From Chlorops oryzae (Eukaryota; Arthropoda; Insecta; Diptera; Chloropidae), in the NCBI GenBank assembly GCA_020466095.1, contig CM035806.1, forward strand, positions 145,571,420 through 145,635,419: a stretch of 64,000 nucleotides of DNA. Direction: 5' to 3'. The translations under genes were made by a program, and so were the position numbers. How positions within the stretch are numbered: position 1 is the stretch's first letter; every line of letters starts with the position of its first letter. Of this stretch, positions 24,281 to 35,952 are shown piece by piece. Below the pieces are notes generated by a model, which saw nothing but the letters and a program-made list of their open reading frames with translations, searched no databases and was not told where the DNA came from.

Positions 24281-26038
24281 ACCATCACCATCATCAACAC
24301 CATCACCATCATCATCATCATCATCATCACCATCACCATCAACAACATCATCACCATCAACAACATCATCACCATCAACACCATCATCACCATCAAAACC
24401 ATCATCAAAATCATCACCATCAACAACATCATCATCATCAACAACATCATCACCTTCAACACCATCATCACCTCATCACCAACATCATCATCACCATCAA
24501 CACCATAATCACCATCAACACCACCATCATCATCAACAACATCATCACCTTCAACACCATCATCACCATCATCACCACCTTCAACACCATCATCACCATC
24601 ATCACCCATCATCATCACCATCATCACCATCGTCTCCATTATCTCCATCATCATCAACACCATAATCATCACCATCATTTTCACTGACCTCACCACCATC
24701 ATCATCGTCATCTCCATCATCACCATCAACGCCATCAACAACATCAACACCATCATCATCACCATCAACACCACCATCATCATCACCATCATCATCATCA
24801 CCATCAACACCATCATCATCACCATCAAAACCATCAACACCATCATCACCTCCATCAACAAACATCATCACCATCAACACCACCATCATCATCACCATCA
24901 TCACCACCATCAACACCATCATCAACATCATCATCATCACCAACACCATCGTCTCCATTATCTCCATCATCATCACCATCATCTTCACTGACCTCACAAT
25001 CATCATCATTAACCTCACCATCATCACCACTATCATCATCATCACCATCATCATCACCATCATCATCAACATCATCATCACCATTATCATCATCACAATT
25101 ATCATTACCAACATCATCACCAATATCACCAACCTCACCATGATCATCATCATCACCTTCATCATCACCACCATCATCATCACCACCATCATCACCACCA
25201 TCATCATCACCATCATCAACACAATCATCATCATCACCAACCTCACCATCATCTTCACCAACCTCAGCATCATCATCACCAACCTCACCATCGTCATTAC
25301 CATCACCATCATCATCACCAACCCCACCATTGTCATCAGCATCATCATCACCAACCCCACCATTATCATCACCATCATCACCAACCTCACCATCATCACT
25401 ATCAACAACACCATCACCTTCGTCAACACATCACCATCATCATCACCATCTCAAACATCACCATCATCACCAACCTCACCATCAACACCATCAATACCAT
25501 CAACATCACCATCTCACATCAACCAATTACATCATCATCACCATCATCATCAATAACCCACTTCATCACTATCAATCACACTCAGATCTCATTCCATCAT
25601 CATCACACCAACTCCACCATCATCATCACCATCATCACCATCAGTCTCCATCATCACCATCATAACCATCAACAACATAACATCATCTCACACAACACAT
25701 CATCACCACTACCATCGTCACATCATTATAACATCATCATACTGTCATCACCGTCATCATCTCACTCCATCATCACCATAACAACATCACACCTCATCAC
25801 AACATCAACACCATCGTCTCCATCATCACCATCATCAACGCCATCAACAACATCAACACCATCATCATCACCATCAACATCATCATCACCAACCTCACCA
25901 TCGTCATCATCATTATAATCATCATCATCACTGTCATCACCGTCATCATCGTCATCTCCATCATCACCATCAACAACATCAACACTATCATCATCACCAT
26001 TAGTCTCCATTTATCTCCTCATCATCACCTATCATCAC
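24281..26038. repeat. 1.76-kb CAT/CAC/CAA triplet satellite
   Basis: An almost unbroken array of CAT, CAC and CAA triplets runs the whole length. A longer-period structure is visible: the variant string CGTCTCCATTATCTCCATCA recurs at about 24631 and 24950 (spacing 319 bp), each followed by a TTCACTGACCTCAC block. The array produces long but meaningless frames (poly-His/Gln or poly-Met/Val) on both strands. I regard none as a gene. Confidence 0.9.
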
Positions 26039-26219
26039 GCACATTTTCATACAAAATTTTGACGACCATAATTTTGATACCATCGAAAGATGAAATTCAC
26101 GGCTCGCCCATCGTAAATTTAGTGCATTTTTAGAATCTGTCCATTCAAAAAGAAGAAAGCCGTGTGTCACCGCCAGCACCATCTATCCAATGCTCAAGTA
26201 AAATTCCATGAATCAAAAC

Positions 26220-26283
26220 TATCGATCGTCTTCAAAAACCATCGATGTTTTCGATAGTTTGAAACCATCGATAGTATCGATAG
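26220..26283. promoter_or_regulatory. CGATA/ATCGATA cluster upstream of the BTB gene
   Basis: Five ATCGAT/CGATA sites occur in 64 bp, ending CCATCGATAGTATCGATAG, 430 bp before the probable start codon. This matches the clusters at other promoters in the window. A promoter or insulator role (DREF/BEAF-32 type) is inferred. Confidence 0.45.
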
Positions 26284-26367
26284 AGCTCTCTCTCTCACTC
26301 TCTTGCATACGATTTTTTGTTCAGAATGACCCCGTCTACCAAACCTATAAAGAAAAGCACTTTAGAC

Positions 26368-26547
26368 CAGGGGTTCTCAAAATTTTTTCGGACTCGGAGC
26401 CCTTGAAAGACATAAAAATTTTTGAGGAGCTCCAGCCTAATTTGTTACATATGTCACTATTCACCGGCAATAAATAGTTCCCATAGAATTGGAACCTTTG
26501 ATGATGAAAACCCTCGGGCTCCGCGGAGCAGACTTTGGGAACCGCTG
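26368..26547. mobile_element. 180-bp hAT MITE with perfect 8-bp target duplication
   Basis: The element begins CAGGGGTTCTCAAAA and ends TTTGGGAACCGCTG, imperfect terminal inverted repeats of hAT type. It is flanked by CTTTAGAC at 26360-26367 and again at 26548-26555. It is non-coding. Confidence 0.85.
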
Positions 26548-26716
26548 CTTTAGACGATTGCAATTTTGAATAATGCGTGTAGGTCTGATTTAACTTTCTG
26601 CTTCCTTTCATCTATCCTTACAGGGTGAAGTTTCAAAATCCTTTGAGAGCCCATTTCGGAGAGCGTTCGATTGCGTGGGTCACTAACTCATGCCCAAGTG
26701 TTTTTACGTTAAGATC

Positions 26717-27007
26717 ATGGAAAATGTCAATACAACGAGTACGGCAGCACAACGACAAAAGCAACAGCAGCAGCAGCAGCAAGAACAGCAGCAACACAGT
26801 TTTCAGCATCTGCAGTCAGAGAATTTGCAGCAGCAGCAACAGCCACAAAATCATGAGAACCAACAACAATTTTGTCTAAGATGGCACAATCACCAGGTAA
26901 AAATTGAGATCTATAACACCATTCAAAGTTCTTAGCCACTGTTAGAAAGCTCTCTCGCCCTCTCCCTCTTCCATCGCCACTCCCAATGTCTCGCTCTGTC
27001 ATTCTCT

Positions 27008-27072
<65 letters not shown>

Positions 27073-29956
27073 CAACATCCTCTTTGCTTTTGAGAGAAAC
27101 TTATTAAAGCCAAAGTGCTTCATATATCAAGAGGTTTAAAAACTCTCTTAAGCACTCTCTCTCTCTCTCTTTCTCTCTCTCTCCTTCCTTCTATATCTCA
27201 ACTATTGGCTTTCTTTCATAATGTCGAGCACGATTTATACTGGGAGGGTGAAAGTACTTGATCCTCGTACAATGCGTTTGGCTGAGAAACTTTAGTCCAG
27301 TGTGCGATCTGCTCCGCCTATCAAACCTTATCATCTGTGGACATTTTTTTTTCTCTCTCTCTTTAGACAAGTCTTCTGAGTACGCTGCCCGTGCTGCTGG
27401 ATCAGTCGCACTTGACGGATGTAACGATCTCGGCGGAGGGGCGTACCCTTCGTGCGCATCGTGTCGTTCTCAGCGCCTGTAGCAGCTTTTTCCTAGAGCT
27501 CTTCCGCGCTTTGGATGCTAGCAATCATCCTGTCATCATTCTTCCGGGTGCCTCGTTCGCTGCAATTGTCGCGCTGCTCACATTTATGTACTCCGGCGAG
27601 GTGAACGTTTATGAGGAACAGATTCCGGTGCTTTTAAACCTAGCCGAAACATTGGGCGTAAAAGGCTTAGCCGATGTTCAGAATAATGTAAGTTATAATC
27701 CATAAATAATTGCAATAGCTTAATAATAACTCTTTTGGAGGACGGTCTCTTAAGGTCCGGTTGGAACCATTCCATGACTGATTTCAAGTTTTAAAAATTC
27801 ATTTTTGTTCTTTCTTAGAAATCAGCGTCAAAATGCCGTTCTATGGACGCGTCATGCGAGCAGCCAAGAAAGACTGAAGACGTTATTGATACCCAATCGC
27901 ACTCCGTACCTTCGAGGGTTCGATCACCAACGCCAACTCCAACACCGCCTCTACCACCAGCACCACCAGCTCCCGTCTCGGCTCCTCCACTGGCTTCATT
28001 TAGTGCGCCGTTACAGCCGCAACTGCCATCGCAGCCGCAGCCGCAGCAATCAGCGCCTGATCTGCCAGCGGCTCTGCACCCCTTCACAAATCCGCTGCTT
28101 GTGGGAAAATTTCCAACGCAACTGGAAAGCCTCTTCCTCAAGTCACTACAATTTTATCCAAATTTATTGCAACAGCCGCTAAATTTTTCACAGACCGCCT
28201 TGAACAAAACCACAGAGCTGCTGGCGAAATACCAGCAACAGTGTAATATCTATCAGGGAGCCCTTAGCACTCTTGGTGGTGGCACAAAAGAGACTCTTGC
28301 ACCTCTTAATGAGCATTTTGCGGCGGTAACGCCAGCGAGACCGCATGAGGACGTTTCTGGTTTCAAGCGTTTTTGTGCGAACGAAAAGACGCACGGTTGC
28401 GGTATGTTCCTGCAGCAGCACGCTCACCATCAGCACCAAAAAGAGGCTAAACGAATTGACAAAATCGCCGATAGCTTGCGCTTCAACAGCAACGGTAGCG
28501 GTACGATGGGCAGCCCTTCACCGCAGCTACAACACAGCCTCCAGGCAGCGCTGCCGATTTCATCATACGCCGCCGTAACGACAAGCACGAACTGCAATTA
28601 CGGCCAAATGATCTCGCCGCAATTTAGCTCCACGAAATCGACGACGAATTTCACAAGTTCCGCGGCAAGCCTGCTGCGTAATCAAAGTCCACACCACCAG
28701 CAGCAGCAGCAGCAGCCGCATCAGCAGCATCAGCAACAACAGCTGCATAACACAGCTCCGAAATCACCAACGTCTAACGCAGCGGCGGTATTTGAAGCAA
28801 ACATCGAGGCACAAAATGCTGCTGCACGCAACCTACATCAGCAGATTGAACAACAATTCGCCGGCTGCAATCGTCCCTGCGGTATTGCCAATGTCGTAAA
28901 CACCGATTTGGACGATGTTACAATGGCGGCTCCCAGTTCGAAATGCTTCGACAATAGCAATGGTAACCAGCAAAAGTCACCCGCCCTGTCGGCGGCAGCT
29001 GACAAGTTCCATGGAACGAGCAAGGCCGCTTCGTCTCTGGCCATATCGCACAGCCCCGGCGCGAACGCTGCCCAGGGTAAGACTCCATCCAATTCAAAGC
29101 TGTATGCGACATGCTTTATATGCCACAAGCAGCTGAGCAATCAGTACAATTTGCGTGTGCACTTGGAGACTCATCAAAATGTGAGGTTAGTTGCGCTAGT
29201 AGCGGCTATATTGCGTCCCAGTGACTGTGTTTTTGCTTGCATCTCCATAACAGTGTGTGTTTGATGATTGCGCCATTCTTAAGCTACATGCATACATGTA
29301 TTGCTAGCCCATAAAAAGAAATGCACTAGGTGTGACAGCATTAATAATACATATATTCTCTTTACTTCCTTCCCTCTCTCTCTCTCTCTCGCACTCTCTC
29401 TCTTTTTGTCTCCCATACTTTCTGTAGATACGCCTGCAATGTTTGCTCTCATGTCTCGCGCAGCAAGGATGCACTGCGAAAGCATGTATCCTATCGGCAT
29501 CCGGGCGCCCCATCGCCCTGTGAAACTGAAGCGCGTCGTAAACGTGCATCTAAGGTGGTCTTAAGTGGCGGCGGGAGCAGTAGCAGCGTCGCCACCGCTA
29601 GCAACATGCCAGCCACATCCTCGCCAACACCGGCAATCATTGGCGGTGCCTTGGATAGCGGAAACAGTAGCGCGAGCAGCAATGGCAGTGAGGCTCAGAT
29701 TGCAGCAGCGGCAGCGCATTTGAATTCGGCAGCGGCTTACATGTTCTTGCCAAATCAATTTCACTTAGCTGCAGCCGCAGCCGCAGTTGTCCAGCAGCAG
29801 CAGCAGCAGCAGCAACACGAACAGCAACACAACAACAACAACAACATCAGCACCAACATCAACAAGAAAAACAACAACTTCATCAGCAACAACAAGTGCA
29901 TCAAACTCCGCCACAAAGCTTTTCGGCAGCGGTTTCACCCATGGCACTTGAAATAG
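26717..29956 (+). CDS. BTB/POZ - C2H2 zinc-finger transcription factor (frame-disrupted last exon)
   Basis: Four coding exons (26717-26896, 27367-27687, 27819-29185, 29428-29956) give 798 aa as read. Residues about 52-165 form a TTK-type BTB domain (QQFCLRWHNHQ ... FMYSGEVNVYEEQ ... VKGLADVQ) for dimerisation. A long proline-, glutamine- and alanine-rich linker follows, then C2H2 fingers at 599-619 (CFICHKQLSNQYNL) and 626-647 (CNVCSHVSRSKDAL), split by the last intron. This is the architecture of Drosophila broad/tramtrack-class nuclear regulators; I cannot name the orthologue. ATG 26717 (ATCATGG) is preferred to in-frame ATG 26690. A polypyrimidine-AG at 26620 suggests upstream non-coding exons. 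In exon 4 the frame falls into a CAA-repeat and stops at 29956, while another frame continues convincingly to 30153. Confidence 0.85.
26947..27070. repeat. Long (TC)n tract in BTB intron 1
   Basis: Nearly 70 bp of uninterrupted CT dinucleotides (27004-27069, one CC interruption) follow a looser CTCTC region; another tract lies at 27154-27183. On the complementary strand these are GAGAG arrays, potential GAGA-factor/CLAMP sites. Confidence 0.85.
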
Positions 29957-30153
29957 ATGTGACATCAGCCGCAGCAGCGGTTACCCCAATTAAATTAGAA
30001 CAACACAGTCCCAGCTCATCAGAAACAACATCCAGTCCAAAGTCCTCGCAACATCAACAACAACAACAACAGCAGCAAGTCAAAGGCAGTGACGCGGCCT
30101 CAAACAACAATACAGATCTGCTGATAGGTCTACAACGTTCAAGTCCAACTTAA
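29830..30153 (+). pseudogene. Out-of-frame C-terminal continuation of the BTB zinc-finger gene
   Basis: After the glutamine/asparagine repeat the conserved-looking sequence lies one frame away from exon 4: SPMALEIDVTSAAAAVTPIK, then a Ser-rich and poly-Gln stretch, ending LLIGLQRSSPT with stop at 30153. The switch maps to the CAACAACAA array at about 29820-29850, where a single-base length change would explain it. It may be a sequencing or assembly error in a homopolymer-like array, a real allele, or a short unrecognised intron. Confidence 0.6.
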
Positions 30154-30800
30154 AAGGGAGGCGAAAGCGACGTCTAACTCGAATAGGATACTTAGTTACA
30201 TTATATATACAATAATTCGTTACATTAGCGACTATTTCTAGTCAAGTACTTTGTTTAATCCCAAGAACTTCTTAGTCCCGGCTGTGATACATAGTGGAAT
30301 TCGATTTTTGTGACATTGTCTCGTTTACGCTCCTCTTATTCCCAACATTTTCATCTCTCAAAAAGACCAATCTACACGTTTGTGCGTGTTGATACATACA
30401 TACATATATACATACATAAATTCTTACATACATACATATATACGTACGTACAAACCTGTACATATAAAAATACATTTGTATACATGTATAATCCTTATGC
30501 TTAACACCATTCAAACATCCATTTGTAGGCTAGTCAATCCAAGTCAATTGAAAAAAAAAATTCAAACTTTCAACATACATATGTATTTCTCGCGCCATTT
30601 TTTTTTTTTTTTTTTTTGTGTTATACAGCCTTCTACTTTGATCGCCTAGAGGTGTGCTTAATATTTTATTGCTAACAATATTCCCGCGGAGAACTCAAAG
30701 CATAGCACTTAAACGAGTACTTTTATTTTTTATTTACTAGATATATCTAGGAGCTTCATTTATTAAACTGAACCTCACACTGTGCTCTATTGCCTATTCT

Positions 30801-30856
<56 letters not shown>

Positions 30857-32463
30857 GTCTTGTTTTATCTCTCTTTCCCTGTCCGTCTCCCGTTATCAAA
30901 AACATCAGCTATCATTATTATCACCTGTGCCTTTTTAAACATATTCTCAAAATGCACACAAACATAAATAATTACGAATTTTATTTGTAATTAAAATTTA
31001 AAAAAAAAATGATCGATACTACTTTCTATGACCGTAGATCGAACTTTTGCATTCTATTTATTCGTAATATTATTTAGAGAAAGCACTCTCACACACATTC
31101 AAATGTTTGTTTGTGTACGAAATCCTATGCATTCGTACATATACACACATATTTACAAGCAAATTTGAAAAAGCACAATTGCACGTACATACAAAAAAAA
31201 AAAGACAAGGTTTTACCTAAAAGAGTTTTTGTTATAAGAGATTTTTTTTTTAAATAAACTCTTAAAGCACTGAGAAATGAATTTCTTGAAATTTACCTAG
31301 TGATGGTTATGATGTTACATCTATGGCATGCTGAATTGGATTCCCTTTCCCCAAATTTTGAGGGATAAGGGAAATTTCGTTCTACACAATATTTATGAAG
31401 AATGTATGGAATTTTGAAAGAAATGAATTGTCAAATAACAATAATGTAGCGGCTATACGATCATAAGTTGTTCGAATTAAAAGAATTTACGAACAATTTA
31501 GAATTCCCGATAGAAATAGTTTATTTACAATACTTCCCGGGGATAATGAATTCACTGGAATCCAATCACAACCTGTATAGCTTGGCTCTGCCAACTAACC
31601 AGTCATTCACCGGCCTCGTTATCGGTAAGTTAGACTTGAGTGTGGGTAGTAATATAGAACATTAATTAATAATAATAATAGATATAATAATAATAATAAA
31701 AATAACAATAAAAATAATAAAAATAATAATAAAAATAATAATAATGTGGAGCGTTGGAGAGCCTCAGCTCCCGTCAAGTGTTCAAGTGTTTATCTATATT
31801 CGCCCATTTACGTGTGACTGAAAGAATCCGTGTATAAAACTAGTTAGTAACCTAGATTAATACGAGTATCCGGCTTTCAGGGGTAGCATGATGTTTTGTA
31901 AATGTGTGAGTGCAAACAAGTATCGTGATTTGCTGGGCACTATCGACTTTTTATCGTCTTCGCGTATTGTTTTTCGAATTTAAACAGTCATCAGCTTTCG
32001 ATATTAATATTGATACAAATATGTATTTAGATATCTATCGATAAATTGCAATACACCGATACGGTGCGAGTCTGAACTATGTCTCTATAACAAAAGTTTG
32101 CGTCTTGACCAAATCAGGTCGTGTCTTAACTAGCTCTCTATAACAAAAGTTTGCGTCTTAGCCAAATCAGGTCGTGTCTGAACTAGATCTCTATAGCAAA
32201 AAGAAATAAATCAGAAATTTTCTGAAGTGTTTTATTATATGAAGATTTTCATTTCTGTTTTATTTCTGACAGAACTGAAGAGAGCCCCTACATAAAGGAA
32301 AACCATTCATATTGGGACCTATGGTCTTCTTTTTATAATTTTCAAAGAAGTCTCCCACAGTACCATGTAAGTCCAAAAGGGCTGCGATAAAAAGATAAAT
32401 TAAATCTATACTATACACATAGCAGCGTTTTCAAAAATTAGATCCCAAAGATCCTTTGCCATC
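30154..32463. other. BTB gene 3' UTR and intergenic DNA with microsatellites
   Basis: Contains (CATA)n at 30389-30450, a poly(T) tract at 30600-30617, (CT)n at 30808-30848 and (AAT)n with AAAAT interruptions at 31664-31745. A CGATA-rich patch lies at 31998-32062. No coding exon is seen. Confidence 0.55.
32070..32205. repeat. 53-bp tandem repeat, about 2.5 copies
   Basis: The unit beginning CTCTATAACAAAAGTTTGCG recurs at 32083, 32136 and (partial) 32189. It also includes CCAAATCAGGTCGTGTCT. Copies differ at a few bases. Confidence 0.8.
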
Positions 32464-33471
32464 CTAAGCCTGCAGCATTGGACGTTTCTCTTTGGATTCC
32501 AATTGAGCATTTGTTAAGGCATATCCCGTACCACCCTGTGAGGATTTAAAACCAGTAAATATGTGAATCCAATTGAATTATTAACAGTCCTACCCTCTGC
32601 AGTGGTATGATATCCTTTTCACGAAGTTTCTGACTCGTTAGAGGATGTATCATGTCTTTTTTAATGAGTTTCTCCACGCACTCCATAGTGACAACGTCTC
32701 CACTAAAAAAAAAAAAATGATTTAAAGTTGTAACAGAACGTGAAAAAAATAAAGACTATATCATTACGTCGGTCGCAGTACTGCACAAGGAACAGCATTG
32801 CTTAAAACATCGTGTGTAACTGGGCACATATAACGCGCCTCCTTAGTGATCAATGAGCGATTACTTTCACCATCATTTACCAACGTAAACTTTATATCGA
32901 TCAAATCTTTAGCCTTCAATGGCTTCTCTGATACTGGACAATAAATTGTTGGATCTGGCTTCTCGGCCTTTGCACGTCCAGCGTTCGGACACTCGGATGG
33001 TATCCAGAAACTGGGGAGTTTCTTCTCATTTCCATTGTCCATATTTGAAATGGAACCAATCGATTGCTCTTTAGACGCTGCTGCCTTCGATGTGGATGCA
33101 CCAGCATCGACTGGTTTGCTAGCACTTGTGAATCTTTCTATGCTCGCATTCTGTTTCTGTTCGCTTTTCTGAGCCTCAACGTTTTCCTCCAGACGTCTTA
33201 ATCGTTCGTATTCCTTCAGTTTGCGACTGTATTCATTTTTCTTCGAGATAATATATTGCAATATAGCTTCCTTGTCGAACAGATAGCCGTCCTTGGTAAT
33301 TACTGGATTGCGACAAGGTTGCAGCGTTAAAGAACAACAGTCAAACGACTTTATCGAATCTTTGCCCAATCTTTGAGCATTTGTACCATATCCAGCTTCT
33401 GCTGCATCACGTTTCTTTTCGTTGTACGTGTAAACAGCGCCGGCGGTGCAATTTCGTGCATGTCGAGTCAT
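32464..33471 (-). CDS. Nitric oxide synthase-interacting protein homologue (NOSIP)
   Basis: Three exons on the minus strand (33471-32768, 32702-32594, 32535-32464) join in frame to 294 aa, near the 301 aa of human NOSIP. The start MTRHARNCTAGAVYTYNEKK is the family's invariant N-terminus. A split U-box/RING-like module is visible: FDCCSLTLQPCRNPVITKDG near residue 46, and the second half YMCPVTHDVLSNAVPCAVLR running into exon 2 (GDVVTMECVEKLIKKDM). NOSIP acts as a nuclear E3 ubiquitin ligase and is found with spliceosomal complexes; in mammals it also binds nitric oxide synthases. The Drosophila orthologue is, I believe, CG6179. Confidence 0.92.
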
Positions 33472-34240
33472 AATTTTTTTTTTAATTGAGTTTATTCGAA
33501 AATATCCACACAAAAAAAAATACATAAACAATTCACTTTCTTAGGGTTGTTGCAGACTTATCGCATATGGTGCTGTCATTCACTCTACGATTTACAATCG
33601 ATTCATTGCGGTTTTAGTCGGCGTTCATATTAGGCGAAAAATCACTGGCGAAAAAGTTGGTTTGACGGCCAGGGACGCACGGGGAAGGATGAAATTCCAG
33701 AATCAGACGTATGAAGCATGTTTCGAAAACATCCCTTTTGCATGCATGAGAAAGAAAGAGAAGCACAGATTGTTCCGGAACATTTAACAAACAACCGTTT
33801 CTTTTCTTTGCATGTCTTAATTATTTCACATTGGTTCGTGTGTTTGAGGGCATGGTGCAATAGTCCGTGAGTAATGCGTACGCGAGAGAGAGAAGGGGAG
33901 AGAGAGATACAGAAAGATAGAGACTCTCGGACTATTTTACCCAGGCCCTGACTCTGAAAAAAACCCCCTCCAATTAGTCCCCGGTTATATTACGCATATC
34001 GCATAGAATCTTTTGGCGGAATATTGCAAAATTACAATTTGTTTCTAAATAACAGTTAACTTTCTCCTCATAACCACATTATTAATCCTTTTAACATGCA
34101 TTGAAACTTTAAGTTCAAGAAGGTTTTTAGATTTATTTGCGTAGAGTTTTAAAAATCTCTGTAACCTTTGATACAAAAAAAAAAAAATTTCTTTTCATTT
34201 CGAAGATCTGTAAGACCTGTAAATTTATACATTTGCGTTT
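33472..34240. other. Intergenic DNA with two dispersed repeats
   Basis: 33616-33652 (GGCGTTCATATTAGGCGAAA...) is shared with 56709-56744 and, in part, 57728-57801. 33708-33850 is a diverged copy of the MITE at 55053-55228 (shared core CATGTTTCGAAAACATCCC). 33880-33925 is purine (GAGAGA)-rich. No gene is seen. Confidence 0.5.
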
Positions 34241-35355
34241 TCAATCTCTATTAACTTCAAAGTTCTTCAAGCCGCGGCATTCCGTAATAGAGGGATCATA
34301 GAATAGACCCTCACCACAGGTGACAAGAGCACCCTGACCATTTGAACAAACGTAGTAGCGATCAGGGTCTTTGTGTGGGTAGAATTGTACGCCTGATTTG
34401 GGGCAATCAATGTTGACACGGTGGGGTGGAACAGGAACCGCCGCAGTCCTTGATTTTCGTGAAAGAGCCGTGATCTATAAAGGATAGCGTTACAAATGCA
34501 GAAGAATGTGTCTTTTTTGAATGCATCATACCGAACAGTTAGCGCGACTCTTAAGATCGCAGTATTTTTCGACTGGATTAAATTCTAGCGACCCAGAACA
34601 TTTTTGCGGTACTGGAACTCCATTCAAACAAATATAATACCTGGGCGAAGAAGTTTGGCGAGAGAAGGAATAAAAAAAAAAAAAAAAATGAAGTTTAAAT
34701 TAACCGAAAATCACACAATCGATACGTACTTATTGCAACTGGCTCTACTTGGAATATAAATGACTTGTTTGTCAGGACTTTCAATGGGACATTGGTTCGA
34801 TACGCAATCGTAATTTGTCGGAGTATCGCATTGCTCCTTTTCCGGATTGAAAACCAAGTCTGGAGCGCATTTTCGCAAAATAAGAGATCCGCTAAAGCAC
34901 ATAATGTACTTGTCGCAGGTGCGTGGAAATTGATGGAAGGACAAATTGTTTGCGCCACACTTTATACACGAGTTCGATGAAGTTTCGCAGCTTTGATTTT
35001 GACCATTGAAATACCGGTTGCGTTCGCATTGCTGTTGAATTGGCTGGCCGTTCTTGCAAACAAAGTACTTGGAGCAATTTCTGATGTCAGTAAGGAACAT
35101 ATTATCGGCGACATTTCTGCACATGTCGTGCTCGTCCTGCTGCGCGTTCGCTCCAGAATTAACGAAAATAAAGGCGATAATAATCGCGCCGAAAAACATA
35201 TCCAAACGCTTGTATTCCACTGGTAAAGAAAGACGTTGAGAAATTGATTGTAATTAAATAATTATACCTATAAAAGCTGAATGCAAAAATGTTCCCAACT
35301 GATTTTACTTGCGTTTGCGTTGCGGACGTATTCCAGTAAATTGAGTATTCTTACT
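34241..35355 (-). CDS. Secreted protein with four chitin-binding type-2 (peritrophin A) domains
   Basis: Coding exons on the minus strand are 35219-34730, 34640-34532 and 34474-34241, with the first base of the start codon probably supplied by a leader exon ending at 35355; the product is 277 aa. A signal peptide is clear (FFGAIIIAFIFVNSGANAQ). Four six-cysteine CBM14 domains follow, each with the typical Y/F-x-x-C and C-x-x-x-x-x-F-N/D-P pattern (e.g. CSKYFVCKNGQPIQQQC, CDKYIMC, CNKYYICLNG, PDRYYVCSNG). Such proteins bind chitin in cuticle or peritrophic matrix. A TATAAAAA on the same strand near 35432 and a 135-bp leader intron complete a plausible promoter. If the leader exon is not used, translation would begin at ATG 35199 (270 aa). 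Confidence 0.85.
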
Positions 35356-35425
35356 TGGTATTTGTTGAGCACCTTCAACGTTGATTGATGCCGCAATGAA
35401 TATCGATCGACCATAGGAGCGCTAC

Positions 35426-35437
35426 GTTTTTATAGTC
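35426..35437 (-). promoter_or_regulatory. TATA box of the chitin-binding protein gene
   Basis: Read on the minus strand, GACTATAAAAACG lies about 30 bp before a leader that ends at the donor CCAA|GTAAGA (35355). TATA-driven initiation fits a tissue-regulated secreted gene, unlike the CGATA-type promoters nearby. Confidence 0.5.
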
Positions 35438-35449
35438 ATTTATACAATA

Positions 35450-35952
35450 TCATATAAGAGATCACCATATGCCCGTGCGGCTGCTGTTTACATGTAATAA
35501 CTTTTATATTTAGTGCAGGAAATTGCAAACAATATGGAAGATAAACTATCTGTAGATCTGATCTTATCGAATGCTGCTATTGGCGGCTTTTTCTTTACAA
35601 ACTTTTACTTTTTGTGTCTTGGCAGCGTGCAAAATTTCTCTCGAATAGGCCTTGCTTCTTAAAGGGAAGCAAAAGCAATTTCCTCACTTACGGAAGTTAT
35701 CAACAATCAAACTAGAACCTGAAGAATTTCGGAGAACTTATCTCTCAATCAAGTTATGGCAAAAGTTAGGTGATACACAAAAAAAAAAAAAAAAAAACAA
35801 TCAATGGAAACGAATTCAATTAGCAAATTTAACTTCATTCATTTTCTAGAATATTTATAATATTTTTTATGGAAGAAAACAAATATCGGCTGTGGGGCAT
35901 TTCTAAAATGAACCATAGCTAACAAGAGTCGCATTTTCAATGCTTAACACAA
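35450..35952. other. Short intergenic gap
   Basis: AT-rich DNA between the chitin-binding gene promoter and the 3' end of NUBP2. Apart from a poly(A) run at 35780-35797 I see nothing in it. Confidence 0.5.

Noticed and set aside
24229..26010. Long Met/Val/Asp-rich and His/Ser-rich reading frames (up to 275 aa)
   Set aside because: They are translations of the CAT/CAC/CAA triplet satellite on both strands, without domain or start context.
27815..28141. 108-aa minus-strand Gly/Ala/Cys-rich frame
   Set aside because: Antisense shadow of the proline/glutamine-rich linker of the BTB gene.
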